From DAOPMC01 sp035392025 (GTDB lineage Bacteria > Bacillota_I > Bacilli_A > RF39 > UBA660), in contig DAOPMC010000016.1 of NCBI GenBank assembly GCA_035392025.1, positions 1-29,139 on the forward strand: 29,139 nucleotides of DNA, in the 5' to 3' direction. Each line of letters starts with the position of its first letter. Positions within the stretch are counted from its first letter, which is position 1. This document shows, in pieces, positions 1-8,068 of this stretch. The notes below the pieces were generated by a model. The model was not told where the DNA came from, searched no databases, and saw nothing but the letters and a program-made list of their open reading frames with translations. Made by a program: the position numbers and the translations under genes.

Positions 1-11
1 TATATAAAAAT

Positions 12-41
12 AAAACTTAGAACTTTCGGGAACTAAGTTTT
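12..41 (-). terminator. Intrinsic terminator of the glycosyltransferase operon
   Basis: A perfect 9-bp stem (AAAACTTAG at 12-20 with CTAAGTTTT at 33-41) encloses a 12-base loop. On the minus strand it is followed by a T-rich run. It lies 45 bases after the stop codon at 86, and nothing else is recognisable in 1-85. Confidence 0.7.
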
Positions 42-85
42 GAATTTAATCAAAATGTAATGTTTTTAATAATTCTTTATTTTTT

Positions 86-1195
86 CTAATGATTATAACC
101 TTTTATTATAAATTTGCAAATGTCGTCTACCGCATTCTTATTAATATATTTTGACTGATTTTTTTTAAATAAATTAATAGTTTTTTTATTTTCTAGAAGA
201 ATTGATAAATACTTCATTAAATCATCAATGGAATCTGAACTAAAAGCCATCCTGTATTCTTGAAGGAAACTAGCATTATAGTTTTCACATCCAGGAATTG
301 GATTTGTAAAAATCGTTGGAACATTTTTAACTGCAGTTTCAGTACTAGTTAAACCACCTGGCTTAGTTAAAATAACATCGCAAGCATCCATGTAAATATT
401 TACATCATTCGTAAAACCAACAATAGTAATATTCTTATTGGGATACAATTTTTGCAGTTTATTTTTATAAATTTCATTATTCCCAGTTATCGCCACTATA
501 TGAATATTATCACGATAATCATTAAGTATCCTGTCAATTATTTCTTCTATATTTCCAAATCCCATACTACCAGACATAATTAAAACTATTTTTTTGTTAC
601 ATGGTAATGATAATTGGCGGCAAGCATTAACTTTTGTAAAATGGTTATTAAACTTAGGTGAAACTGGAATCCCAAATGATAAAATTTTCTTAGAATTTAT
701 CCCCTTTTCAACAAATTCTTGTTTTAACTTCTTACTTGGAATTATAAAATAATCAGGATTTGTCTCCTGCCAAAAAGGAATACTAACATAATCAGTCGCT
801 ACTACAATAAAATGCATATTGGGCTTTTTCTTCTTAATTGTAGTTAATGTTTCAGCAGGATATAGATGGGTTGCAATTATAACATCAAAGTCATTAACTT
901 CGATAAATTCTCGCAAATTTTTTGCAAATAGAACATTAACCCCATACACTGGAGATTTTATTTTCAGTTTTCCATATAATTCAGCCATATGATAAGCCTT
1001 TTTGAACAAGTTAGGAACATTATTCACGACATCAATATAAAACTGATTAACTTTCTTAGAAAAGCTCTTACTAGTAAGCTCAATAGAATCTATCATTAAG
1101 CATTCAACCTTAAGTTCTTTAAATTTTTCACATATAGCGATAGCAGCAGAATTATGACCACCGCCAGTACTACAAGATAATATTAATACTTTCAT
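86..1195 (-). CDS. UgtP/MGDG-synthase-like glycolipid glycosyltransferase
   Basis: A 369-residue GT-B glycosyltransferase of the monogalactosyldiacylglycerol-synthase/processive diacylglycerol glucosyltransferase type. It probably moves a hexose from a UDP-sugar to diacylglycerol at the inner face of the membrane. The N-terminal acceptor domain opens with MKVLILSCSTGGGHNSAA, the glycine loop typical of this family. The C-terminal half has the GT28 donor-binding signature ILTKPGGLTSTETA (about 275-288). Length fits the family. The start overlaps the stop of the upstream membrane-protein gene by 4 bases (ATGA), with AAAGGA as ribosome binding site, so translation is probably coupled. It is the last gene of an ArsR-controlled operon. 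Sugar specificity, and whether one or two sugars are added, cannot be read from the sequence. A MurG-like role is unlikely because the GGGHNSA start is of the MGDG type. Confidence 0.85.
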   Translation of the reverse strand: MKVLILSCSTGGGHNSAAIAICEKFKELKVECLMIDSIELTSKSFSKKVNQFYIDVVNNVPNLFKKAYHMAELYGKLKIKSPVYGVNVLFAKNLREFIEVNDFDVIIATHLYPAETLTTIKKKKPNMHFIVVATDYVSIPFWQETNPDYFIIPSKKLKQEFVEKGINSKKILSFGIPVSPKFNNHFTKVNACRQLSLPCNKKIVLIMSGSMGFGNIEEIIDRILNDYRDNIHIVAITGNNEIYKNKLQKLYPNKNITIVGFTNDVNIYMDACDVILTKPGGLTSTETAVKNVPTIFTNPIPGCENYNASFLQEYRMAFSSDSIDDLMKYLSILLENKKTINLFKKNQSKYINKNAVDDICKFIIKGYNH

Positions 1196-1830
1196 ATTTG
1201 TTCCTTTCTATACTCAAACATTTGTGGATACCTTTTTTTTAAAAATTGATCATTATAATGTTTATCAAGGAATGATTCTAAATTATTTCTACTTTGAATA
1301 TTTTTGTTTCTATTATTGCTACGTATTACTGCCAAATAAGAAATAGCAGCATCAAGAATTAGAAAAATTAATAATATAATTAATAACTGATAACCTAATT
1401 TAGTCGGGATTAAACCAATAAAAAAAGAAAATGCTTTTGAGATATATTTTACCCAAACAATTCCCAATATTCCCCAAAATAAAGAATATAAAAAACATAC
1501 TCTACCATGTATATTTAGAGGCCTTTTGCTATAATCCCAAACTACAAAACCAAAAATTAATTCCATGCCCCAAGACATGATATATTCCGCAATAGTACCA
1601 ATTAAAAAAGAAATTACAAAAATAGTTATAATTGAACTATCAGTAAAACTTCCTAGTACCCAGTTTAAAAAAACGCTACCAATTCCATAGGCCATACCAA
1701 ATGGTCCATACAATAATGATGATCTATTTTGAAATTTTCTGGTTTTTATATAAGCAAAAATTACCTCTACAAACCAACCAAAAATAGATCCAACAATAAA
1801 TATCCAAAAATAATTATAAAAATTCTCCAT
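1192..1830 (-). CDS. PF06541-family polytopic membrane protein
   Basis: A 212-residue membrane protein with about five or six hydrophobic segments. It matches the family annotated as putative ABC-transporter permease (PF06541, CmpB-like): early GPFGMAYGIGS, then YIMSWGMELIFG, VWDYSKRPLNIHGR and LYSLFWGILG. That motif series is diagnostic, but the family has no firmly established function. No ATP-binding partner is nearby, so the transporter label is weak. The gene starts inside the end of the ArsR-like gene (17-base overlap) and its stop overlaps the glycosyltransferase start. The three proteins are therefore made from one message, suggesting work in membrane lipid or envelope homeostasis. 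The C-terminal 30 residues are charged and probably cytoplasmic. Confidence 0.75.
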   Translation of the reverse strand: MENFYNYFWIFIVGSIFGWFVEVIFAYIKTRKFQNRSSLLYGPFGMAYGIGSVFLNWVLGSFTDSSIITIFVISFLIGTIAEYIMSWGMELIFGFVVWDYSKRPLNIHGRVCFLYSLFWGILGIVWVKYISKAFSFFIGLIPTKLGYQLLIILLIFLILDAAISYLAVIRSNNRNKNIQSRNNLESFLDKHYNDQFLKKRYPQMFEYRKEQI

Positions 1831-2119
1831 TACCTATAACTCCCAACTCACAATTTAAACCTTGCTTAACAAAATTAGTAATATAATCACTGGCAATGCG
1901 ATACTTAACTATCTGACCAAGTCTCCTTGCAATAACAATATTGTGTGCCCTTAGTAACTGTAGCTGATGTGATATAGCTGATTGGCTCATATCAAGCTTA
2001 TCAGCTATATTATTAACACTAATTTCTGAATCAATTAACGCTTCTAATATTCTCAATCTTGTAGGATCTCCTAACATCTTATAAAAATTACTTAGACTAT
2101 TTATTAATATTTTCCCCAT
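1814..2119 (-). CDS. ArsR/SmtB-family transcriptional repressor
   Basis: A 101-residue winged-helix protein. MLGDPTRLRILEAL followed by VNNIADKLDMSQSAISHQLQLLR is the classic ArsR-family recognition region, and RRLGQIVKYRI is the wing. The metal-binding ELCxC motif of the alpha3N/alpha3 site is replaced by EISVNN. The alpha5 D-x-H pattern is not visible, and the single cysteine near the C terminus is not in a known site. The signal is therefore unclear: non-metal, redox or a novel site. I start at 2119 because AAGGAG lies six bases upstream. The upstream in-frame ATG at 2149 lacks such a site and falls inside the likely operator. It is the first gene of the operon with the PF06541 protein and glycosyltransferase, and probably represses itself. 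Confidence 0.85.
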   Translation of the reverse strand: MGKILINSLSNFYKMLGDPTRLRILEALIDSEISVNNIADKLDMSQSAISHQLQLLRAHNIVIARRLGQIVKYRIASDYITNFVKQGLNCELGVIGNGEFL

Positions 2120-2131
2120 CTCAAACTCCTT

Positions 2132-2151
2132 ATATGAATAAATGCTCATAT
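2132..2151 (-). promoter_or_regulatory. Candidate ArsR-type operator
   Basis: ATATGAATAAATGCTCATAT is an interrupted palindrome (ATATGA, 8 bases, TCATAT). One further pair outside extends it to 7-bp arms. It closely resembles SmtB/CzrA/ArsR-family operators of the ATATGAA-N-TTCATAT type. It sits between the predicted transcription start (about 2155) and the ribosome binding site of the ArsR-like gene, where a bound dimer would block transcription. Confidence 0.65.
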
Positions 2152-2161
2152 ATATTTATAT

Positions 2162-2190
2162 ATTATAACATATAAATAATATGTCAACAA
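2162..2190 (-). promoter_or_regulatory. Sigma-A promoter of the ArsR operon
   Basis: On the minus strand TTGTTG (2190-2185), a 17-base spacer and TATAAT (2167-2162) are preceded by TG-T, giving a perfect extended -10. A TTGACA is also present but would leave only 14 bases of spacing. Confidence 0.65.
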
Positions 2191-2210
2191 AATTTAATAA
2201 AATATCTATA

Positions 2211-3323
2211 TTATTTAGAAAAGTATTTTCTCAAAAATTCATCTTTATATTGTAACAGAGTGTCATCTTCTATTGACTGCCTCAACTCTTCAGTAATTTT
2301 TGTTAAAAACCTAATGTTATGAATTGATAATAGTCTAGCTCCAAACACCTCATCGACTAAAAGTAAATGTCTGATATAAGCCTTTGTATAATGCTTACAT
2401 GCATAACAATCGCAGTTTTCTTCAATAGGATTAAAGTCCTCACGATATTTCAAATTTTTTAAATTTATCTTACCTGTCCTAGTAAATGCATTACCATGTC
2501 TCGCAATTCTTGTTGGCAAAACGCAATCCATAATATCTACGCCTCTAATGACAGCTTCAATAATATCAATTGGATCTCCTACTCCCATTAAATATCTCAC
2601 TTTATCTTCAGGCAAATTACAAATTGCATCATCTATCATTTTGTACATAGTAGGTTTTTCTTCGCCAACACTAGTTCCACCTATTGCGTAGCCGTCAAAA
2701 CCAATCTCAACTGTCTTTTTAGCACTTTCTTTTCTTAAATCTACATACTCTCCACCTTGAACTATACCAAACAATGATTGGTTTGAGTTCTTATGCTCAT
2801 TTTTGCTTCGTTTCATCCATCTCAAAGTTCTCTCCATACTTTGTTTTGCATATTCATAAGTTGAAGGATAAGGTAAACATTCATCGAAGGCCATAGCGAT
2901 ATCTGAATCTAACTTATTTTGAATTTCAATAGATTTTTCTGGAGTTAAAAATAAACTCGAGCCGTCTATATGACTTTTAAACTTAACTCCTTCTTCGCAG
3001 ATATCTTTTGGCTTTGCTAGTGAAAATACCTGAAAACCTCCACAATCAGTCAAAATTGGGCCATAATAGTTCATAAATTTATGAAGCCCCCCCGCTTTTG
3101 CAACAATATCTTCTCCTGGTCTTAACCATAAATGATATGTATTAGCAAGAATTATTCCGCTACCACACTCTTTAACCTCTTCAGGAGATAAAGTCTTGAC
3201 AGTTGCACGTGTACCTACGGGCATAAACATTGGTGTTAAGTACTCTTGATCACCATATGAAATCTTTCCTAAACGAGCTTTTGTATTTATTTCTTTTTTC
3301 AACAATCCATATTTAATTTTCAT
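2211..3323 (-). CDS. tgt: tRNA-guanine transglycosylase
   Basis: A 370-residue bacterial Tgt that exchanges guanine-34 of GUN-anticodon tRNAs for preQ1, the entry step of queuosine formation on tRNA. Visible residues: LTDCGGFQVFS with base-recognition Asp93; VDIMDCVLPTR with nucleophile Asp266; zinc ligands Cys304, Cys306, Cys309 and His335. Cys149 (DEC) and Val219 (GTSVGE) occupy the positions that mark preQ1-type rather than queuine-type enzymes. Unusual: the serine normally after Asp93 is Cys94. I start at 3323 because GGAG lies nine bases upstream; the ATG at 3332 directly abuts GGAG. It overlaps queA by 11 bases. No preQ1 synthesis gene is in the window. No clear terminator follows the stop. 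Confidence 0.95.
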   Translation of the reverse strand: MKIKYGLLKKEINTKARLGKISYGDQEYLTPMFMPVGTRATVKTLSPEEVKECGSGIILANTYHLWLRPGEDIVAKAGGLHKFMNYYGPILTDCGGFQVFSLAKPKDICEEGVKFKSHIDGSSLFLTPEKSIEIQNKLDSDIAMAFDECLPYPSTYEYAKQSMERTLRWMKRSKNEHKNSNQSLFGIVQGGEYVDLRKESAKKTVEIGFDGYAIGGTSVGEEKPTMYKMIDDAICNLPEDKVRYLMGVGDPIDIIEAVIRGVDIMDCVLPTRIARHGNAFTRTGKINLKNLKYREDFNPIEENCDCYACKHYTKAYIRHLLLVDEVFGARLLSIHNIRFLTKITEELRQSIEDDTLLQYKDEFLRKYFSK

Positions 3324-4356
3324 TGTTAACATCTCCTATCAACATACTATCACCAAAAGAGAAAAAACGATATCTTTCTTTTACAGCTTCCCTGTAGGCT
3401 TTCATAATTATATCTTTCGTTGCAAATGCACTGACCAGCATAATAAGTGTTGATTTAGGTAAATGAAAATTAGTGATTTGCATATCTATCCCTCTAAATT
3501 TATAACCAGGATATATAAAAATATCAGTATCTCCACTACATCTAATAAATTTGTTATGCTTATTCATAATAGTTTCCAGTGTTCTTGTAACAGTTGTCCC
3601 TACCGAAATAATTCTTTTGCCCCTCGCTTTAGTATCACTTAATAGTTCTGCCGTTTCCTCGCTCATCATATAAAATTCACTATGCATTTTATGATCTAAA
3701 ATATTAGCTTCTTTAACTGGCCTAAATGTTCCCAATCCTACATGTAAAGTTATATATACTATATTTACACCTTTATCCTTTATTTTTTGTAAAATTTCTG
3801 GTGTAAAGTGCAATCCTGCTGTTGGAGCAGCTGCGCTTCCTAAAACTTTTGCATACACTGTTTGATAACGCGATTGATCATCTAATTTTTCATGAATATA
3901 CGGTGGTAATGGCATAGTTCCTAATGTATCAAGTATTTCAAGTAAAATACCACTGTATGTTAATTTAAAATAACATATTCCATCACTTAAAACTTTCATA
4001 CATTTAGCGTTTAAGATGCCTTCTCCAAAAGAGATAATAGTGCCAATCTTTACCCTTTTAGCAGGTTTTACTAAAGATTCCCAAGTGTCGTTTCCTAAAT
4101 CTTTTAGCAAAAGTATCTCAATAACAGCACCAGTATCAGTTTTCTCTCCAATTAATCTGGCAGGAATAACTTTAGTATCATTTAAAACTAAAGCATCTCC
4201 TTTATTCATATAATTAATAATGTCCTTAAACATTTTATGATAAATATTTCCACTCTTCTTATCAACAACCATTAATCTTGAATCATCTCTATGCTCAAGT
4301 GGTGTTTGTGCAATCAAAGATTCATCTAATTCAAAATCAAATTCCTCAATATTCAT
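3313..4356 (-). CDS. queA: S-adenosylmethionine:tRNA ribosyltransferase-isomerase
   Basis: A 347-residue QueA that transfers and isomerises the ribosyl part of S-adenosylmethionine onto preQ1-34 of tRNA, forming epoxyqueuosine. Recognised by DFELDESLIAQTPLEHRD at the N terminus, NDTKVIPARL, AAPTAGLHFT, HVGLGTFRPV and TNFHLPKSTLIMLVSAF. Length is usual. The ribosome binding site GAGGTAG lies just before ATG 4356. The gene begins about 25 bases after the terminator of the giant pilin-like gene, and a TATAAT (4385-4380, minus) next to that terminator's U-tract is a likely -10 box with a poor -35. In many Firmicutes queA-tgt follows ruvAB. Here they are about 18 kb apart. The epoxyqueuosine reductase (QueG or QueH) is not in this window. 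Confidence 0.95.
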   Translation of the reverse strand: MNIEEFDFELDESLIAQTPLEHRDDSRLMVVDKKSGNIYHKMFKDIINYMNKGDALVLNDTKVIPARLIGEKTDTGAVIEILLLKDLGNDTWESLVKPAKRVKIGTIISFGEGILNAKCMKVLSDGICYFKLTYSGILLEILDTLGTMPLPPYIHEKLDDQSRYQTVYAKVLGSAAAPTAGLHFTPEILQKIKDKGVNIVYITLHVGLGTFRPVKEANILDHKMHSEFYMMSEETAELLSDTKARGKRIISVGTTVTRTLETIMNKHNKFIRCSGDTDIFIYPGYKFRGIDMQITNFHLPKSTLIMLVSAFATKDIIMKAYREAVKERYRFFSFGDSMLIGDVNNEN

Positions 4357-4390
4357 AATACTACCTCGTTTTCTACTTTATTATACAAAA

Positions 4391-4414
4391 AAAAGATAGA
4401 AAAATCTATCTTTT
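4391..4414 (-). terminator. Intrinsic terminator of the pilin-like adhesin gene
   Basis: A perfect 10-bp stem (AAAAGATAGA at 4391-4400, TCTATCTTTT at 4405-4414) with an AAAA loop is followed on the minus strand by a run of Ts. It includes the first bases of the adhesin stop codon at 4413-4415. Confidence 0.85.
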
Positions 4415-7400
4415 ATGTTGACCCCCAAAATCTTATTTCACCGACTGCTAAATAGTTGTTTGATGACTCTGTTCTCCGGTACCAATCAGTAAAATATATT
4501 CTTACATACCGGTATGCTGTTGAATTATTTAATGATACTGATCTTCCTCCCCAATATGAGTATAATCCTGGTGAATAGCTTCCATATTCATCATCTATTG
4601 CTAACCCTGTTGTTGACGCTGTTGTCCCGTCTGGATTATACCAAGTCGTTCCATCATTGCTTACCCAAAAATAATAATCATTTGGTCCATTTACATAACT
4701 ACTATTTATACGATTGCTAATGTCAACAATAATATTTTTATAAGCTGTTGTCATATCATATTGTACATATGGATCTATCGCGTTATTTGCAGTTGCCCAT
4801 CCATTTGTGTTATTAAAATCAAATGCCTTGTACCCAGCATAAGTACTATTATATGTAGATGATACAGTTACATAAGTGTTCGCTGTCTGAGCCGAACTTG
4901 GGATCCTTGTATATGTTGTAGATCTAGATGCATTTGAATATGTCATAGATAATGACAAATCTGTAATTGTATATGTTGTATATGTTGTATTAGAATTTGA
5001 TACTGCCAATATAACTCCATAATTACCTGTATCTCCAAAATCTACTAATTGTTGAACTGCCAATGTCGCTGAAACATCATATGAACCTGTTGCAGTCATC
5101 GTGGTCATTTCATTAGATGTATATCTTAATCCTATTGGTTTAGTTGCCCATGTTACTGCCGTTACCGATGTATCTGCTGCTCTTACTGCATAAATATTAG
5201 GATTATTTGTAGTTGATCCACCTTTTGTTGCTGTAAATGAATATGTTGCATCTACCACTGTATATCCTTGATAGGATGAAAAATCATGTTTTGCTACTAT
5301 TGCATATTCTTGGGTTGATGCACTACCACATCCTAGGGTTAATGCTGTATAGCTTGTTGTTGATGAATTCTCATATATTGTTCTTGCCGATGATGTTGCT
5401 ACAACCACTGTTCTTGTCACCGTTATCGGCACTATTGCTGTCTTGGTCACTCCTCCATATGTGTAACTAACTGTTACTGATGTATTTGAAAAAGATAATG
5501 TTGATGGTGATGCTGTTGTTGATGATGTTACCGTTGCTGTTGTTCCATCACTATAATTAGCCCTTACTACCATCCCTGTATTTGAAAATGTTGCACCCTC
5601 TGCATAAGTTGTTGTCGTTGGCTGACTTGTTATCGTAATACTTGATAATGCTCTCCACTGTGCTGTTACTGTCGTATTTGCCGTCCCCATTGTTACAGTA
5701 TTATTACTGATACTACTTCCTGTCCCACTTATGCTCCATCCTTTAAATACATAATTTGTTCTTGTTGGTGGAACAAGAGTTATTTTATCCCCTGAAATAA
5801 CGCTGTAACTTGTTGGACATGTTCCTCCTGGATATGTACATGTCCCTCCATTTAAACTTGCTGTTAATGTATATTGAGTTCTTGCTTTATATGCATTTAT
5901 TCTATTTCCTTCACTTGTTTCTGCATGAGTATTATTCATCACTGTTGTATATGTGCTTCCATTACTTGAAACACTTGTTACATTATTGTAATACGTTCTG
6001 CTATCTGCCCAATAATGCCATATTGCAATTTCATCTAAGTTGTATGTAGAACCTAAATCGACAACTACACATTGATTACCTGTTGCGCCCCTTGCATAAT
6101 TTGCACTTGTTATATCTCCATCCGTTATGTTTGATATTGGATATGTCGCATCATTAGTTATGCCAGTTGCAAGCTTATGATAAGCCTTATTTTCTCCATC
6201 TTTAATAGCTTGTATTTCTACCCATCTATTGTAACTGTCTAAACTATTGCCATTTGTGCAATTTTTTATGTATCTTACACTATTTAGATTTGTGCTTCTT
6301 GTTGGCTCTACCGTCCCTAAATATGTTATTTCTGCACTACCATTACCACTATTAGTTCCTGTGGCCATTGACCCTGCTATAAAATATTTAAGACTATAAT
6401 GAAGTGTGTTATTTGTATGCGTCCTTGGATTATTGGTAATGGTTGCTGCTGTTATTGCATTTACTCCTGCATAACCGCTTATGAATGATGAGCCACCACT
6501 ATAATAATAGCTCGATGAAACAGTGCCTGCTCCACCACCATAATAGCCTCCGCCTCCACCTCCAAGTGCTTGTTCCGTATTATTGGCTCCTATTCCAAAG
6601 AAACCTCCACCACTACTAAATGTTTGAGTTACATCTTCAGCCATATAATCTGATCTAACATTAATCAACCCACCACCAATATCGCCACTATAATAATATC
6701 CTTCACCACCACCACCAGCTGCCACCATAATCCTAGAATTGAGACCTAGATTAGAATTCCATTCTAAACTAGCTGATGATGGAGTATCATCTCCAAAATA
6801 TCTTATATCTGTGGCTCCACCGCCACCACATCCGTCATGATAATTAGTTGCGCTTCCACCGCCATTATAACCACCATTTTCTCCACTTGAGTTACTACCA
6901 GTTCCACCAATATACACATATAATATTGTTCCCGCTTCCAAAAAAATTTTTCCAGTAGTATTGGCGCCCTCAACATCCGTACCGCCACCAGATGCTCCAT
7001 TTAATTCTATATTATAGTAACCTGTTTTAGGAACAATAAACTTTTGATAATTATTAATCATATTATATATAAGATTTGTATTTGAAGTAATTGCAGCATA
7101 ACCACTATCTACTGGAAAATTCCCAACTGTTGTAGAAAAAGCCATTGAATATAAATCTTTAATATTTGTCGTTTCAGATGCTGTTGCACCAGTATATTCT
7201 ATAACAAGAGTTTCTGTTTGACACTCTTCAAAAGTTATAGATGTTGTTGATTTACCATTATTAAAGAAATTAGTAATTGTAAAATTATCATTGCTAAGAT
7301 CATTTATTTGATAATAAAATTCCTCATTAATGTTGCTGCATCCAGTAAAAGTAAATAATTTTTTCTCTCCTGGAAAAAATGTCGTTTCAAGCTCATTTTC

Positions 7401-7964
7401 TTCTAAATATGTTATATCAAGTCCCAATAAATCAATATCAAATTTAGCATTTGCATATCCATTCTCAGTTTTTATTATCATTCGATACATTGTATTATCA
7501 TTAATAAAGCTACTATATTCAGGTAAATAATCAATATATTTATTAAGTTTTGCTTCAATATTCTGTCCCTTTAAAGATAAAGTATTATATTCTGATACAA
7601 TTATTCTTTCAATGCCAAGTGAATTTACTAGTGTATTGCAATATGTTTGATCATTTGCCAATATATAGTCAGATTTACATACTAATTCATCATTAACTGT
7701 CTCTAACAAATCAATATATACTGTGTCTTCAACACCAAAATCACTTCTAACTTTATATCTATTACCATTAGACCGATTAGCATATATTTTTTTGATATTA
7801 AATAGTGCATATTTTGATTCGACATCACTGTACTCAAGTCGTCTTTCATATTCTCCGACAAGTGGATAAAAATTAGAATAAATCACAAGAAAAATGATCA
7901 TAACAACTACTGTTACAACTAAAACTTCAACAATCATAAATCCCTTATTATTCATTTTCCTCAT
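4413..7964 (-). CDS. Giant modular type IV pilin-like adhesin
   Basis: An approximately 1183-residue protein whose N terminus is a class III (prepilin) signal: MRKMNNKG cut before Phe9, with MIVEV giving Glu13 at +5, then a hydrophobic helix to about 31. After roughly 280 residues of unrecognised sequence come a glycine-rich domain (about 310-550, many GGGG runs), a discoidin/F5-8-like region (about 555-695), an InlB/Listeria-Bacteroides-type repeat (about 698-772, VFKGWSISGTG), a bacterial Ig-like module (about 775-850), a DNRLRE-like beta domain (about 855-1015) and a second discoidin-like domain ending the protein. There is no LPXTG or C-terminal anchor. I chose ATG 7964: the GTG at 7979 is part of the ribosome binding site AAGGTGGG. 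Divergent from a PilB-like ATPase. Inferred role: a pilus-borne or pseudopilus-borne adhesin. Domain limits are by eye. Confidence 0.8.
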   Translation of the reverse strand: MRKMNNKGFMIVEVLVVTVVVMIIFLVIYSNFYPLVGEYERRLEYSDVESKYALFNIKKIYANRSNGNRYKVRSDFGVEDTVYIDLLETVNDELVCKSDYILANDQTYCNTLVNSLGIERIIVSEYNTLSLKGQNIEAKLNKYIDYLPEYSSFINDNTMYRMIIKTENGYANAKFDIDLLGLDITYLEENELETTFFPGEKKLFTFTGCSNINEEFYYQINDLSNDNFTITNFFNNGKSTTSITFEECQTETLVIEYTGATASETTNIKDLYSMAFSTTVGNFPVDSGYAAITSNTNLIYNMINNYQKFIVPKTGYYNIELNGASGGGTDVEGANTTGKIFLEAGTILYVYIGGTGSNSSGENGGYNGGGSATNYHDGCGGGGATDIRYFGDDTPSSASLEWNSNLGLNSRIMVAAGGGGEGYYYSGDIGGGLINVRSDYMAEDVTQTFSSGGGFFGIGANNTEQALGGGGGGYYGGGAGTVSSSYYYSGGSSFISGYAGVNAITAATITNNPRTHTNNTLHYSLKYFIAGSMATGTNSGNGSAEITYLGTVEPTRSTNLNSVRYIKNCTNGNSLDSYNRWVEIQAIKDGENKAYHKLATGITNDATYPISNITDGDITSANYARGATGNQCVVVDLGSTYNLDEIAIWHYWADSRTYYNNVTSVSSNGSTYTTVMNNTHAETSEGNRINAYKARTQYTLTASLNGGTCTYPGGTCPTSYSVISGDKITLVPPTRTNYVFKGWSISGTGSSISNNTVTMGTANTTVTAQWRALSSITITSQPTTTTYAEGATFSNTGMVVRANYSDGTTATVTSSTTASPSTLSFSNTSVTVSYTYGGVTKTAIVPITVTRTVVVATSSARTIYENSSTTSYTALTLGCGSASTQEYAIVAKHDFSSYQGYTVVDATYSFTATKGGSTTNNPNIYAVRAADTSVTAVTWATKPIGLRYTSNEMTTMTATGSYDVSATLAVQQLVDFGDTGNYGVILAVSNSNTTYTTYTITDLSLSMTYSNASRSTTYTRIPSSAQTANTYVTVSSTYNSTYAGYKAFDFNNTNGWATANNAIDPYVQYDMTTAYKNIIVDISNRINSSYVNGPNDYYFWVSNDGTTWYNPDGTTASTTGLAIDDEYGSYSPGLYSYWGGRSVSLNNSTAYRYVRIYFTDWYRRTESSNNYLAVGEIRFWGST

Positions 7965-7980
7965 TTTTTTTAATCCCACC

Positions 7981-8009
7981 TTGATTATCTTATAAATTTA
8001 TTATATAAT
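7981..8009 (+). promoter_or_regulatory. Sigma-A promoter of the PilB-like ATPase gene
   Basis: TTGATT (7981-7986), a 17-base spacer and TATAAT (8004-8009) give a near-consensus promoter. The predicted start is near 8016, about 50 bases before ATG 8069. The -10 box lies inside a perfect palindrome. Confidence 0.6.
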
Positions 8010-8014
8010 AAATT
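7995..8014. promoter_or_regulatory. Perfect 20-bp AT-only palindrome in the divergent pilus promoter region
   Basis: AATTTATTATATAATAAATT is identical to its own reverse complement. It covers the -10 box of the ATPase promoter and lies in the spacer from which the pilin-like gene is read the other way. It could be an operator or simply a result of extreme AT content. Confidence 0.4.
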
Positions 8015-8068
8015 ATATATAAATGCTAGATAAAAATAAAAAGAAGAATTTTTAAAGGGGAAAATATT

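Noticed and set aside
2182..2187. TTGACA as the -35 box of the ArsR operon
   Set aside because: It would leave only 14 bases to TATAAT; the overlapping TTGTTG gives the normal 17.
4970..4995. Short tandem TATGTTGTA repeat in the adhesin gene as a phase-variation site
   Set aside because: Only about two 9-base units are present; a change would stay in frame and add or remove three residues, so no on/off switching is expected.
4514..7530. Several plus-strand and one minus-strand open frames of 65-79 codons inside the giant adhesin gene
   Set aside because: They overlap the adhesin in other frames, have low-complexity Leu/Met/His-rich or similarly biased products that mirror repeated Thr/Ser/Gly codons, and lack ribosome binding sites or neighbours.
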